From: Norana najaformis
Lineage: Eukaryota; Annelida; Clitellata; Crassiclitellata; Hormogastridae
Direction of reading: 5' to 3'
Assembly (NCBI GenBank): GCA_964023275.1
Contig: OZ029921.1
Location: forward strand, 15,665,306-15,729,305
Length of the DNA stretch: 64,000 bases
Numbering within the stretch: the stretch's first letter is position 1; every line of letters begins with the position of its first letter. The position numbers were made by a program, and so were the translations under genes. Positions 11,089 to 23,000 of this stretch are shown one piece after another. The notes under the pieces were generated by a model, which was not told where the DNA came from, did no database searches, and saw only the letters and a program-made list of their open reading frames with translations.

Positions 11089-14000
11089 CTAGGCAACAAA
11101 AGACAACCACACCAACTAAGCAAACATTGAAGAGATTACTCGCGCAATTGTTGCCTACGGTTGGCTATAGGTTTCTTTCTATATATAGCAGACCAAAGTC
11201 GGGAAGAAAGTAAGTCTCAGAAAACAGCGGTTTGTACTTAAAATTTGTTTAAAGATATTTAAAATGCATAAATATATTTCTTTTCCGTCAAATACATAAC
11301 TATAAAGATTCGAAATTATTTATTTTGTAGCATTCTAAATTGGTAGACTAAAGACATAGCCATGTTGTAGTAAAGTTCAATAATGTTAACTTTTGCTAAA
11401 CTCATTACTAAACCACATCAACCATAATTACAGGGCCGTAGGCATTAATCGTAATCGTAATCGTAATTTCGAAATTTCTACAACGCCCAACGAAAGCAGT
11501 ACCGCGGGGACCAGCTTATTCACAGGCGCTCGGTCAACACAAAATCGATAGGCAAAAGGGTTCGGTTCCAGGTCAAGATCCAAAAGTCAGCTACGGGGGT
11601 GGTGGTGTTTGGGGTTGGAGAGAAGAGAGATATAAGAGGAAGAAGGGGTGTCAGGGTATGATCTGCGAAAGAGGAATGTTTTGAGTTTTGAGTGAAAGGC
11701 CAAAGCAGAAATTGCAAGCGGTGGAGCATCGATGAGTTTGTATGATGGGTCAGAAAACCGTCGCAATTCTGGGGGAGTTTATTCCAGAGTGGTGGGGCAT
11801 TAAGTTAATTATCTATAACAGTTTCTGTTATAAATATTCGACATTAAGCAAATGTCATATAAATAATTCCAGTTAATCTGGAAAGAAATTCATTTTCTTT
11901 ACCTACTTAGTTACAATAAAAAATATCGGTAATCTCTTAAATTTATATTTCCAAAAATCAGCTATATAAATTTATCAGTCTAATCCAGTTGCAATAGCAT
12001 GAATCGTTATTACCTGTATGTTACAATATCCTGATACTTGTCAAAGACCTTCCTGACTTTGTTGAAGATATAGATGGAAGAATTTGTCATGTAAGGGTCA
12101 TCTCTGTCCAGTCCCATAGTGTTGGCCACTGCCAGATAGAAGTCATCTTTGATGGTGAAAAATTCCCAGTCACTTGCTCCACTTGTCTGAAAACAAAAAA
12201 TCACAGGCGTATTTCATCAATTCATGTATTTACTTTTATGTAGCACTTTTATATAGCACTTTTATGTAATATTTTGTACATTTAAGCGTCAGGTTAGTAT
12301 TTTCGGGAAGAGGAGACATATAGTTAACTTACCAACACATTTGATGGCAAAACGTCTAAAAACACTATATGCCTGGAAAAACCTCTAAGCCTAAAAGCCT
12401 CTTTTTAACGCACTATATGTGACTTGGCATTTTTGTAGCGTATTAAGTAGATTTGAAATGCCTTGTTTGCGGTTGTCAGAGAGACAGACAAACAGAGAGA
12501 CACAAAGACAGAACGCCAACCTTCTGGTTTACAGTACACCGCACCAACCACTAGACTACTGTACAACCCCACAACACAATAGCGACGGTTAACCTCAGGA
12601 CAAAAAATGGCTCTTGAGACGACGACGACAGCAAACGACAACGGCGATGACGATGGTGATAATGATGATTATGGTGACGATGATGGCGACGATAACGACG
12701 AAGACGACGACAATGATTATGATAAGGTTTATCAACTGATCTACCTCGATAGTCTGGAAATGTACAAACTCGCTGTTCTGCCAGAAGTAGATGACTGAAC
12801 TGGAAAAGGAAGTGATATCAATAGCTGACCGAAAGCAGGAGCTGGCCAGTGCCAAGAAATGATAACCGTTCAGCTGGAAGTGTGTCCAGTCGTAGGCGCC
12901 AACTGTCGCAATCTCCTGGAAAGAGGTGAACTGACTGGTCGCCTCGTTCCACTGGTAGACCACGGAATTCACGCTGCAATTCGCACCTCGAAGAAAATAA
13001 TACAATTTAGAGTGATGCAATTTCCTACAGTGTAAATTAGTCTGGTGTAAGTTAGAATAATATAATTCAGTGTAGTGTAAGCTAGAATAACGTAATTCAG
13101 TGTAGTGTAAGTAATAATGAATAGAATAATGTAATTCAGTGTAGTGTAAGTTTTAATCCATGGCCAAGATGCATTGCTGTGAGTTGCACAGCAGTGCACT
13201 TAGTGCCATTAGTGCCGTGCAGATTAGTGCAGGGCAGTGCAATGTATGGTAAATGCAGTGGCTGGGCCAGTTACGATGGGGCTAAGGGCTAAAGCCTTCC
13301 CAACTTTCGGCTTAATCTATTGTGATTTCAGTCTGAATTTCGATTCCTGGCAAAATTTTATAAATCCAACTCTTTAAAGTTTTTTAAATTTTAGGTGATG
13401 AGATGTCTTTAGTTAAGTCTCTCGAAAATCTGCTTTTCTCTTGCATCAGAATCAGCTTTTGTCTTACTTATTGCTCTATTTTTGACTTGATCACAACTTT
13501 TCTAAGTTGTATGTGTTCGCTCCTTAAAGGCATAATTTGTTATTTGTCGTATATTGTTCAGATTTATATTTAATTACGAACTCTAATTTGCTTCTAAAAT
13601 CACTTCTTTAAACTGCTCAGACATGTTCCTGCATTAATTAGAATCTCTAAGTTTCCGAGATCTCTACCGAAAGGAATCAAATTCTCTTTGTGTAAATTGT
13701 TCAGATTTATTTCTGATTTAACCAGACTGCGTTAAATTCTTATATCATCACGTAAAATGCCTTAAAATTCTGGTAGCCGGGGTTCTTCCCGAACCTCACT
13801 AGAAGTGTAAAGCCATGCCCTTATTGTATTTGTGAGGCTTCTTAAAAGGCGCTATATAAATAGCCATATATATACTGATACATACAACCATGCACTGTCA
13901 CCGATCACTGTCAACTGATCGTATTCTTCTGGAGAAATTTGCTTTTTATACATATATATGTATTATATATTTACGTATATAGGCCTATACGTAGTCGGCT

Positions 14001-17000
14001 GGACAGACTTCCCGTTGTCACTTTGGCATTCTGGGAGCTTAGCCACCCAACTTAAAATTCTGAATCCGACACAATGTGAATGCAATGTAATAAAAAATCT
14101 GAATTCCTCTTTTTATATCATGTGCTTGTAATTGAATTCAGGTACAGTCTGAATATGATGTAGGCATAGAAATTGCATGATATTTAATTCTTCACAGCAT
14201 CCAGGATGTAGGCCACTATAGAGGTAGCCTACATGCAAGCATGCATAGCCAGGCAGCTTAATTTGTCCTTTACTAGTAATCCGGCTTAATTTGTCCTTTA
14301 CTAGTAATCCGGCTTAATTTGTCCTTTAATAGTAATCCGTGATATATACTCTTAAAAGCTATAGGGCCTCTGCTCGACTACGTGTCAGTTTGTCTAATAA
14401 AGTTCATCTAATGTTAAGTCAAAGATTACAACGCGAAAACGAACTACATAGGTAACATAGTTGTCTTTTCATATGAAGTATAATTATGAGTTTAGTTTTT
14501 GCTAATGGCCTGAATACTACAATGGACAGTATCGGATATTCCAACTGGCTCAACAGTTTTATAACACTTGGCTTAAATAAGACTTTTCTGTTGCCATAAT
14601 CAACAGGGCCATAGAGGGAGCTCTATAAATCACGATGATGCACATATACTGAGCGGCATGATTGACATAGTGGCTTCTGTTTAGGACATTACCAATGGCA
14701 TAGTTGGCGACGGCCAGAAAGTGTTTATCGGCCATTTGAAAGTATTCGAGGTCCCTGGCCGTCCACGTGATCAGTTCCTGGTGGAGTTGGAAGCGTCGAT
14801 GACGCTTGTTCCAGATGTAGATGATCGACTTGGACGGACGGTCACTTCGAGATCCGAGATTGGCAACAGCAAGATATGACTGCACAGCACAACACCAAAT
14901 CATCGTCGTCATCTTCATCAGTGAAACCAATATGATACCTGCATACATTATGCTGTCTGCATCATCGTTGCCGCAATCGTAGTAGTAAATCCTGCATCAT
15001 CACTACCACCGTTATCACCTGTTGCACCTACATGCTGGCAGCTATTACAATCACAGAGGTCAAAACAGCGATGTGATAGTATCAGCAACAGCCTTTAAGC
15101 CAGTATCATTTTCCTCGTCGTATATATACTCATAATAACCAGCTGCATCGTCCATAACCAAGTGGTTGCAATCAATCGCATTCGTACGAGAATAGAAGCC
15201 TGACGAAACGCTGCCCACCTGTTTTCCAATTTGGAAATATTCCCAGCTCTGTGCTCCAAGAGTGTATAGACTCTGGTAAACAGTGAATCGGTTCTTTTCC
15301 CAGCGGAAGATCGTCGTCTGCTGCTTCCTTAACTCACGGCTGTCGAAACTCGCTGTCGCCAAGAAGATGCCCTCATCCATAATCCGGAACACCTCGAGGT
15401 CAATAGTTGGGGCAGCGGTCACTAAATCCTGATGCCAGACGACGTAGTCCATTCTCGGAGAAAACAAATGATCTACAATTTCACAACAGAAGACCAATTT
15501 ACACTGGGTAATACACTATGTCAAGCACTCAAAAAGTAGTGTCGAAATGTCCACACTACTGATTCAACTCAGAATAGTTATTCATCGCGCCCAGCTTGCA
15601 TTATTCAGTAACTAGCAGAGCAGCACAGGTCTACTGAATTTGTTTGCACATGAATGACAAATGCAAAAGTGAAGAATGTTTCCGCTTATCTGCACTCATT
15701 GACACGAGGACGATGACCAAAGCATATCGATCCAACCTTCACTGCATATATCTTCCTGGTGGCAGATGATCTTCGTATATAGCACCATTTTAGTAACTAT
15801 AAAGTTTGTTGCAGTTCCCTCAAGTGAGACGTAGAGAAGGCGCTACTTTCTTGGCCCTTGAGCGGGCAATGGACGAATTCGAATGTCCTGGACACGGGCC
15901 AGTGCATCGCAGTGCTTGACGTTTATTTCCCAGCTTACGCCGGTACCAAAATATACTGTGTGGTGACAGAGGCACGGTTGTGCGCAAACAACTTGCCCAG
16001 GGTCGTTGCAGGTATAGTCGAACGCGAAACGCATGATCATTGACCAAACGTGTTACCGATAGACCACCGTGTCGCATACTTAGGGAAGGCCTAATAAATT
16101 CCTGTCCTTAATGGGAACTGATTCTGTTTGTGTGATGGTTTCAACTATACCGTAGGTGCAAGAAAATCTGGCTAATCATTTGGTCATTACCTATTACGTG
16201 TCTCAACCTCCAGCCGTCCTCTGCATGAACAGCTGATGCCATTCGCATCGTTTAATTGTCTTTGACTAAGTTAAACACGGGGCTACATAACTTCACAATG
16301 AATTACCAATATCACTTTGATTCGAACCCAAACAGAAGACTTTTATCACTTTGATTCGAACCCAAACAGCAGACTTTCTGCATGCAATCACAGATGCTTC
16401 TAAGTTCGAAACCTTAGTCTGTGATTATAGCCAACATTGAAAATAAATTTCAGATATCTCACAGAAATGCATGTTCCTATACTACTATCATTGTGTCGAA
16501 AGCAATTCAAGAATGAAAAGCACGCAAAGGAAATGCAAAGCTGACGAGGCTATTTGTATCAATAGCCTCCTGAGTTCAGGAGTTCAATCAAGAGTACCTT
16601 TGCCGATGAAACTATCGTCTCTTCCAGCGCCAATAGCTGCAGTACAACTCATCTATTTTTGCGACAAGATAGCACGCACGCATAGATGTCCTCCGCTGCC
16701 GATCTCAGACACAGATTTTATCTTCCTTTATGGACAGTCGCTTTCTCATCAGCAGAGAACGTGCCCATAATGCTGACACTTCAACAGCAGAAGCAGTAGC
16801 AGCGACAGCAGCAGCAGAATTACGCTAGAAATGCATCAGGCATCAGCGACCTCGGCATTTTATGGGCGACCGGCCTTTGAAGCATAGCACTCGAACGTAC
16901 AATGATGGTCCGCTTATCGCGATTTCCCGGACACAAAATTGAGAAGTTCCCCTTGTGAACGATGGCTTGCAGAATATTCACACAAAACTCACGACATTCT

Positions 17001-20000
17001 GCGTATTACCTTCCAACGATACCATCTAATGATATATAACCCCCTATAATACCTTTCGATGATACCCCTTTCGACAATATTCTCTGCTACTATTCTCGGA
17101 TGATATCCTCCTGAAATATCTTTTGACGATTATTCTTGGAAGATATTCTCCAATAATATTCGTTGATGATACAATATGATTAAAATCCTTTATGTTAGCA
17201 ACTGGCTGTATTCTCCACCGATATTCTCCGATGATACCCTCTACAAAATCTTCCGACGATATCCACCTTTAGCTTACATATTGGGTATTTTATAGTTCAA
17301 TTTCAGCAAACACTTGTAAGCTCGATGCCATTCATCAGTGGTGCCTTAGGAGAATCCTGTACATTCCCTTTACGGCTCACATCACCAACACGGAAGTCTA
17401 TCGACGCACGATGTACATCCCTGTCTTGGAGATGATCAAATCATGGAGGAATTAAAAGATTTACTGACCCGTTCTCTTTCAACAGGTAGGACTAGACCTT
17501 CATGTAGATATGCTAGAAAAGATGCTAGAAAATTACAATAAGTTATATTACTTTACCTGGTTCCGCAAACATTGCGATATTGGTGTATTTTAAAACGTTT
17601 AATAGGTATATTAATCATCCAAACCTATGAATCTTTAAACGGAATGACCTACCATTTGGGACGATGATCTGCTGCCAAATGCCACTAAAACACACCTGAA
17701 GACTGCGTCTGTGGACGTCGTAGGCTATCTTCCCCGTATCCATCCAAGTGCAACTAGCATCCGGATAAAATGGAGAGTTAATACCTGTCTCAACGAAGCC
17801 ACAACGACTCCTATCACTTTAGCGCGTTGCAAAGATTTGTGGCAAAGGCTGGTGCGATATTAGTATCGATGACAACAGAGACAGGCTTGGAAATAACACT
17901 AGGTCTACCATATGCACGAGCAGAATCTATGCTAAATACATGCAGTCGGAGTAAAATGGCTGTAGGGGTAATAGTAATAAAACTAGTAATATCAGCAACT
18001 ACAACAGCAGTAGTAATAAGAAAAAACTAGTGTAGGCACAAGGGGGCAGAGAAGACATGGCCTCCCACTCTAAATTGTGGGAGCTTCAACTTTTGATCCT
18101 AAAAGTCAAATTTTGGGGTGACTAATTTCGGGTTCATCTAAAAGCGTGGCGACGTGTAGGTAGGAAAGGAAGTTAATAGGCGGACGTCTGCTATGATGGC
18201 TATGGTCAGTAAATCAGGGAGAACAGAGGTTATCAGTTGGAAATTTTGAAAACTTAGAAGTGGTACTCTAAACCTGATGATGAAAATATTCGTTAAAATT
18301 ATTGGGAAGATAAAAGAAAACTCTACCACTCTGCTTGCTTGCTCCCCTTCAATACTTCTAGATCAGCAAATGCCCCTCCTATTTTCTAAACCATGCCTAT
18401 GCATAAAAATAACAGTAGTTATTTATATAGTCACGATAGCAGAAGGAATCATGATAGTCTTAGTAGTGATGATAACAAGATCTTTGACATCCTTCCCCGT
18501 GCATGAGCAGAACCTGAGTCATCTCGTTTAAGATTAAGAATATGAAATAGCCTACCATCTTTAAGGCCAAGAACGGTTGGACGTGGTAAGTCGATTTCTG
18601 GCAGAGCATGTGATTTAGATGTGCAAGCCAGCGATGATATGTCGGATCCTGGCAGAAGAATCAAGTCTCTGATAAGACCCTGTATACACAAAAACACATA
18701 ACATTATGTGTAGAAGACAAAACACTTTAGCTCGCTTCAACGGGTAGGGGAATGGACGATCATACACGTTTCAAGGACTGCAGCTCTAAAGAGGTGCCTT
18801 TGCTTTAAAATTAGCATTTGTTTAACCTAATAATAAGTAAGTGTATTCTTTATTAACCAATAGCTAATCGCACGTCGGCACACTACAGTGTTGGCTTATA
18901 GGCGGATCACTAAAGTAGCAGGTAACTTATTCCATCTTCCAATCAGCGCACTTGTAATTATGCATGCATGATGAATTATGATCTGCTGATTGGACGGCCT
19001 AAGACCATGAAATTACACACTAGCCCAAAACATAATATGATAGCTGTCAATGATCTTTCGTAGTTGCCAATGATCGGGTTTCGAACCGTCGACTTGCCCG
19101 ATTCGTAGCCAGTTAAGACACGCGATCTCTGATTTTAGAAATAACCATGAAACGAACAGTTCAATCACAACAGTATTTGAATCGTCACGGTTTCGAAAAA
19201 CACAAATCAATCAATCCTAACCCAACCTCACATCGCCTTACCTCACCTCAACTGACCTCATTTCATCTGCCTTGCTTTACCTTACCTTATAATTATTTAC
19301 CATACCTTACCCTAGGAGCATACGAATTAAGACCGATTCGCACTCGATATCGCAATCAGTCGGGAAATTTCTTCTTAGACTGATATATGATTAGCAGTGG
19401 CTTCATTTGCTGTGTCCAGGTGGCGCCGCTTTCGCACCTGACCCTACCTCACATCGCACGTCACGTTGAAGCAGTTGTATTAAGTCCGCCTTTCACGAAC
19501 TAATTTCTGTTGGAACATGTGTGAGTGAATGACGGCAAAGATATTCGTCTCCAACCCAGAAAGCCGATGGACATACAGCGTGTTAACAAATGCATTACTT
19601 ACTTACTGTACTTACTTACTTACTTACTTTCATCGACTAACACGTTCTAGATTAGACTTGTATATCAGGAGGCCTACTTCGGAAGCTGGCTGATGATAGT
19701 GACGGTATTAGTAATGCTATTCTGACACAAATGCAACAATAGAAAGAGGCTGTAGTTTGGGCCGTTTAATCGGGCTCGGAGGATGGGTGGTGAGGTGCAT
19801 AGCTTCGACAAACACCCCACCAGATGCCCTGCGATTTAATCTGAAGAAGTCGGAACTTGCAATTACTTGACTTTTCTCGCTCAAGCCGTTGTCTACACCG
19901 GCTATAGATAGATCCACTGCGAAGAACACTCACCCACAATAAGTTATGTAGGGTAAAGTAATTTAATAACCCATTACAAACTGTTCTTCAAATTTATGGT

Positions 20001-23000
20001 GCTTTATGGATGTTGAAGAAGTTAGACGAAACGCAAACTAGCAAATGAACCAACGAATATGTTGTAAATTGCTGTAAAGTAAAAGATTATGGGATTAAAT
20101 GCGCTCCTACGAAACTTGGGCACGGACGCTGTAGATATGACAACAATGTGATTTATATAGCGCCATTGAGGCAGAGATCCGGTTGATTAATGATGCTTAC
20201 TGTAAACAGGCCTCGCTTGAGACTGTTGCAGTTTCCTATGTGGAGATTGTCCTCTTTGGTGTTGATAAGAGACGGGAATCGCCGTCTCAGACGACGATAC
20301 TTGCGCTTGCCACAGTCTATCCTCAGCCCAATCCTGTCGGCAGTCACGACGAGCACTATGGTGTGCCAGGCTCCGTCGAAGACGCGCACGCTTTTGAATT
20401 CCGTCATCCTTCGACGCTTCCCTGACCGTTCCATGTAGTCCACCTGAAGTAGACCTTTGCGGAGTTGGACGCCGACCTTGACCTTAGTCGTTCCAGCGGC
20501 GATAAGAGCGAAGACGCACTCGTTGCGTCTGGACGTGGCCTTGGACATCTTCAGCGTCATGAGGACGGAGAACTCTTCAGGAAAGAAGTCGCACTGTGTG
20601 AAGAGGGAGGCAGCCTGGAAACGGTAGGTCTGGACTCCGGGCAAAAGCCGGAAGGCGTGAACTCCTCCCGCCTCGTCATAGACTATTTCAATGCCAGCTG
20701 GCAGATGATTGCGGTCTGGAACGAGATATTGCAGCAGAGACAGCGGCTTCAACTCTACAAGAAACATCACCCAATAAGCACCAATATCTTGAATGACGTG
20801 CAAAACTAATAATGCATGAGACTCTCTACTCTACTTTTGGATCTTGACCTGAAACCGAACCTCTTTTGCCTATAGATTTGGTTTTGACTGAGCGTCTGTA
20901 AATAAGCTGGTTCCCGCGACATGGCTTCGTTGGGCGATTACGATTACGATACTGTGTAATGCAAACTCTATTATACAATGCATTAGTACTGACAGTCAAT
21001 CGACAGCTGAAATGATCCCAAGCCAAAATTAGACTATGATAATTGTTTAAATGGTCTAGTAGTTGTTGCTGTTGTTGTCCTCGATGGTGGTGATGATGAT
21101 GATGATCACTTTGAAGCAGTTGTATTAAGTCCGCATTTCACGAAATAATTTCTATGTGAGTGAAAGACGACAAAGATATTCGTCTCTAACCCAGACAGCC
21201 GATGGACAAATGCATTACGTACTTTATTTACTTACTTTATTTACTTACTTACTTTCATCGACTAACACGTTCTAGATTGCACATGTATGTCAGGAGGCCT
21301 ACTTCGGAAGTTGACTGATGATAGTGACGGTATTAGTAATGGCATTCTGACACAAATGCAACTGCAGAGAGTAATATTAGAAATATATATTCGCATTGAA
21401 AATCTCACTAGCAAAAACAAATAAATGAAATTATACAACACTAATTAGATTAAACTGTACGAAATACTGGGAACCCAGAACCCTCCTGCAATCGCATTTT
21501 ATTTCTAGAAAATTGTCTGCCTCCTAAACACACCAAGCTTTACGTTTTCATAAGTTACAACATGATACTGTTGGAACATAAGGCGAATGTTCGAACCGTA
21601 TGCAGTGGTAGCCTAATGACTGATACGGATCTTCAATATCGAATTGGTATGTGCTTGTTTTGCAAGCCATCTGGTTCGAAGGCCAAGTGCTTCCTTGGCC
21701 TCTGTCCACGTGTGTAAACAAGGCCTATCTTGAGCGGGGCGACCGGGGATGAACTTACACGGTTTGACCGCCATTTTATTGGTCTTGGCGTGTGGGCGAT
21801 ATGTCTGCAGTTCTAATATCGCAGAGAATTACGCTTGCAGATTTGTCGAATTAATTAGCTGACGATTTCAATGGACGTGGCAAGTTTTGCCGAACGGGCT
21901 TTGCGATGATACCTTTCGTGTCCCGCTGGCTCCCCAAATGTCTTCACCCCACGCGCTTTAACACTTTCTCCCTCCGCCACTCTCCTCGTGTGGGTTACCG
22001 GCGCAGGCAAGACACCTTCAGTGGTGGGTGATATATGATCAGTGGACGGTAGAGAGCGAAGTGTCAGCCATTCAATCCGAAGAGAAGTTCAATTGCGCTG
22101 AACAAGGGAAGAACGGCGAAGCGAACGACAATGACCGTTAATTACTCAGTCCTAACCTGCTATTAGTTCGTCAAACTTCAGACTCAATTTCGACCGCAGT
22201 CGGTCGGTCTTTTCGCCTTGCTTTTGTCTGCCTCTGTCCCATAGCGTTGTTTGTGTCCGTACGTCTCTGAGATGCTGCTTAGTATGTCCTCTTATCTGTT
22301 CGTCTTTCTGTCTCTTATCCTGTAGTATTCTCGTGTCTTTGTTTGGTTATCAGTCTACGTGCACAAATCTATCTGTTTCACTTTCATTTACCTGACTGAC
22401 TTTCTATCCTTCGGCTTATCTTAGCCAACTCATTATTTCAAATTCAGTTGCCTGTCTGCTTTTTCATCAGCTTACCAGATAGCTTTTATAGATTTCTATA
22501 TGTATGACTGTTTTTGTTGTTATTATATGAACGGGTTATACGAGCAGAAACAAGACTTGAAACGTCTTTGAACAATGTCTGATTTTCAAGTGATGCTATA
22601 GGGTGCATTGTCCCAAATGATTGTAAAGTTAATCACAAAGTGGACATTTCAGTTTCGCAATATATACTACATTCCAGTCGTCTATGGGTTGAAGCACAAA
22701 GGCGACCGCTGCATTTCAGTAACAGTAACTGTAGAGCATTTATGTAATGGGCAACATAACATAACATAACAAAACATCGCATAACATAACATAGCATAAC
22801 ATAGCATAGCACAGCATGACATGGGTTTTAGCCACTGCAAATTACACGGACTATTCAATAGCCAATTCTTCTTAGCTCCTCTTAAAAGCTATAATGCAAA
22901 GTGTTCCTCAAATCTACAAGTCCTGCAATGAAGAATTTCTCCCATCACGGACTTGTAGGTTCCTAAAATGACTTGTGCCCTTGGGTCACCTTGTTTGCGG

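Noticed and set aside
13256..13320. CAGTGGCTGGGCCAG as the left end of another hAT element
   Set aside because: No matching inverted right end or 8-bp duplication was found in the following 2 kb.
15820..16077. Two overlapping minus-strand frames between TSPEAR exons 4 and 5, considered as a linker exon
   Set aside because: Phases and motif do not fit. The linker exon at 17653-17784 matches both phase and the Cys/Trp pattern, leaving no place for this one.
19076..19130. tRNA-like sequence on the minus strand with GGTTCGAAACC
   Set aside because: The B box is good, but the A box needs an insertion to fit and no stems form. Too decayed to annotate.
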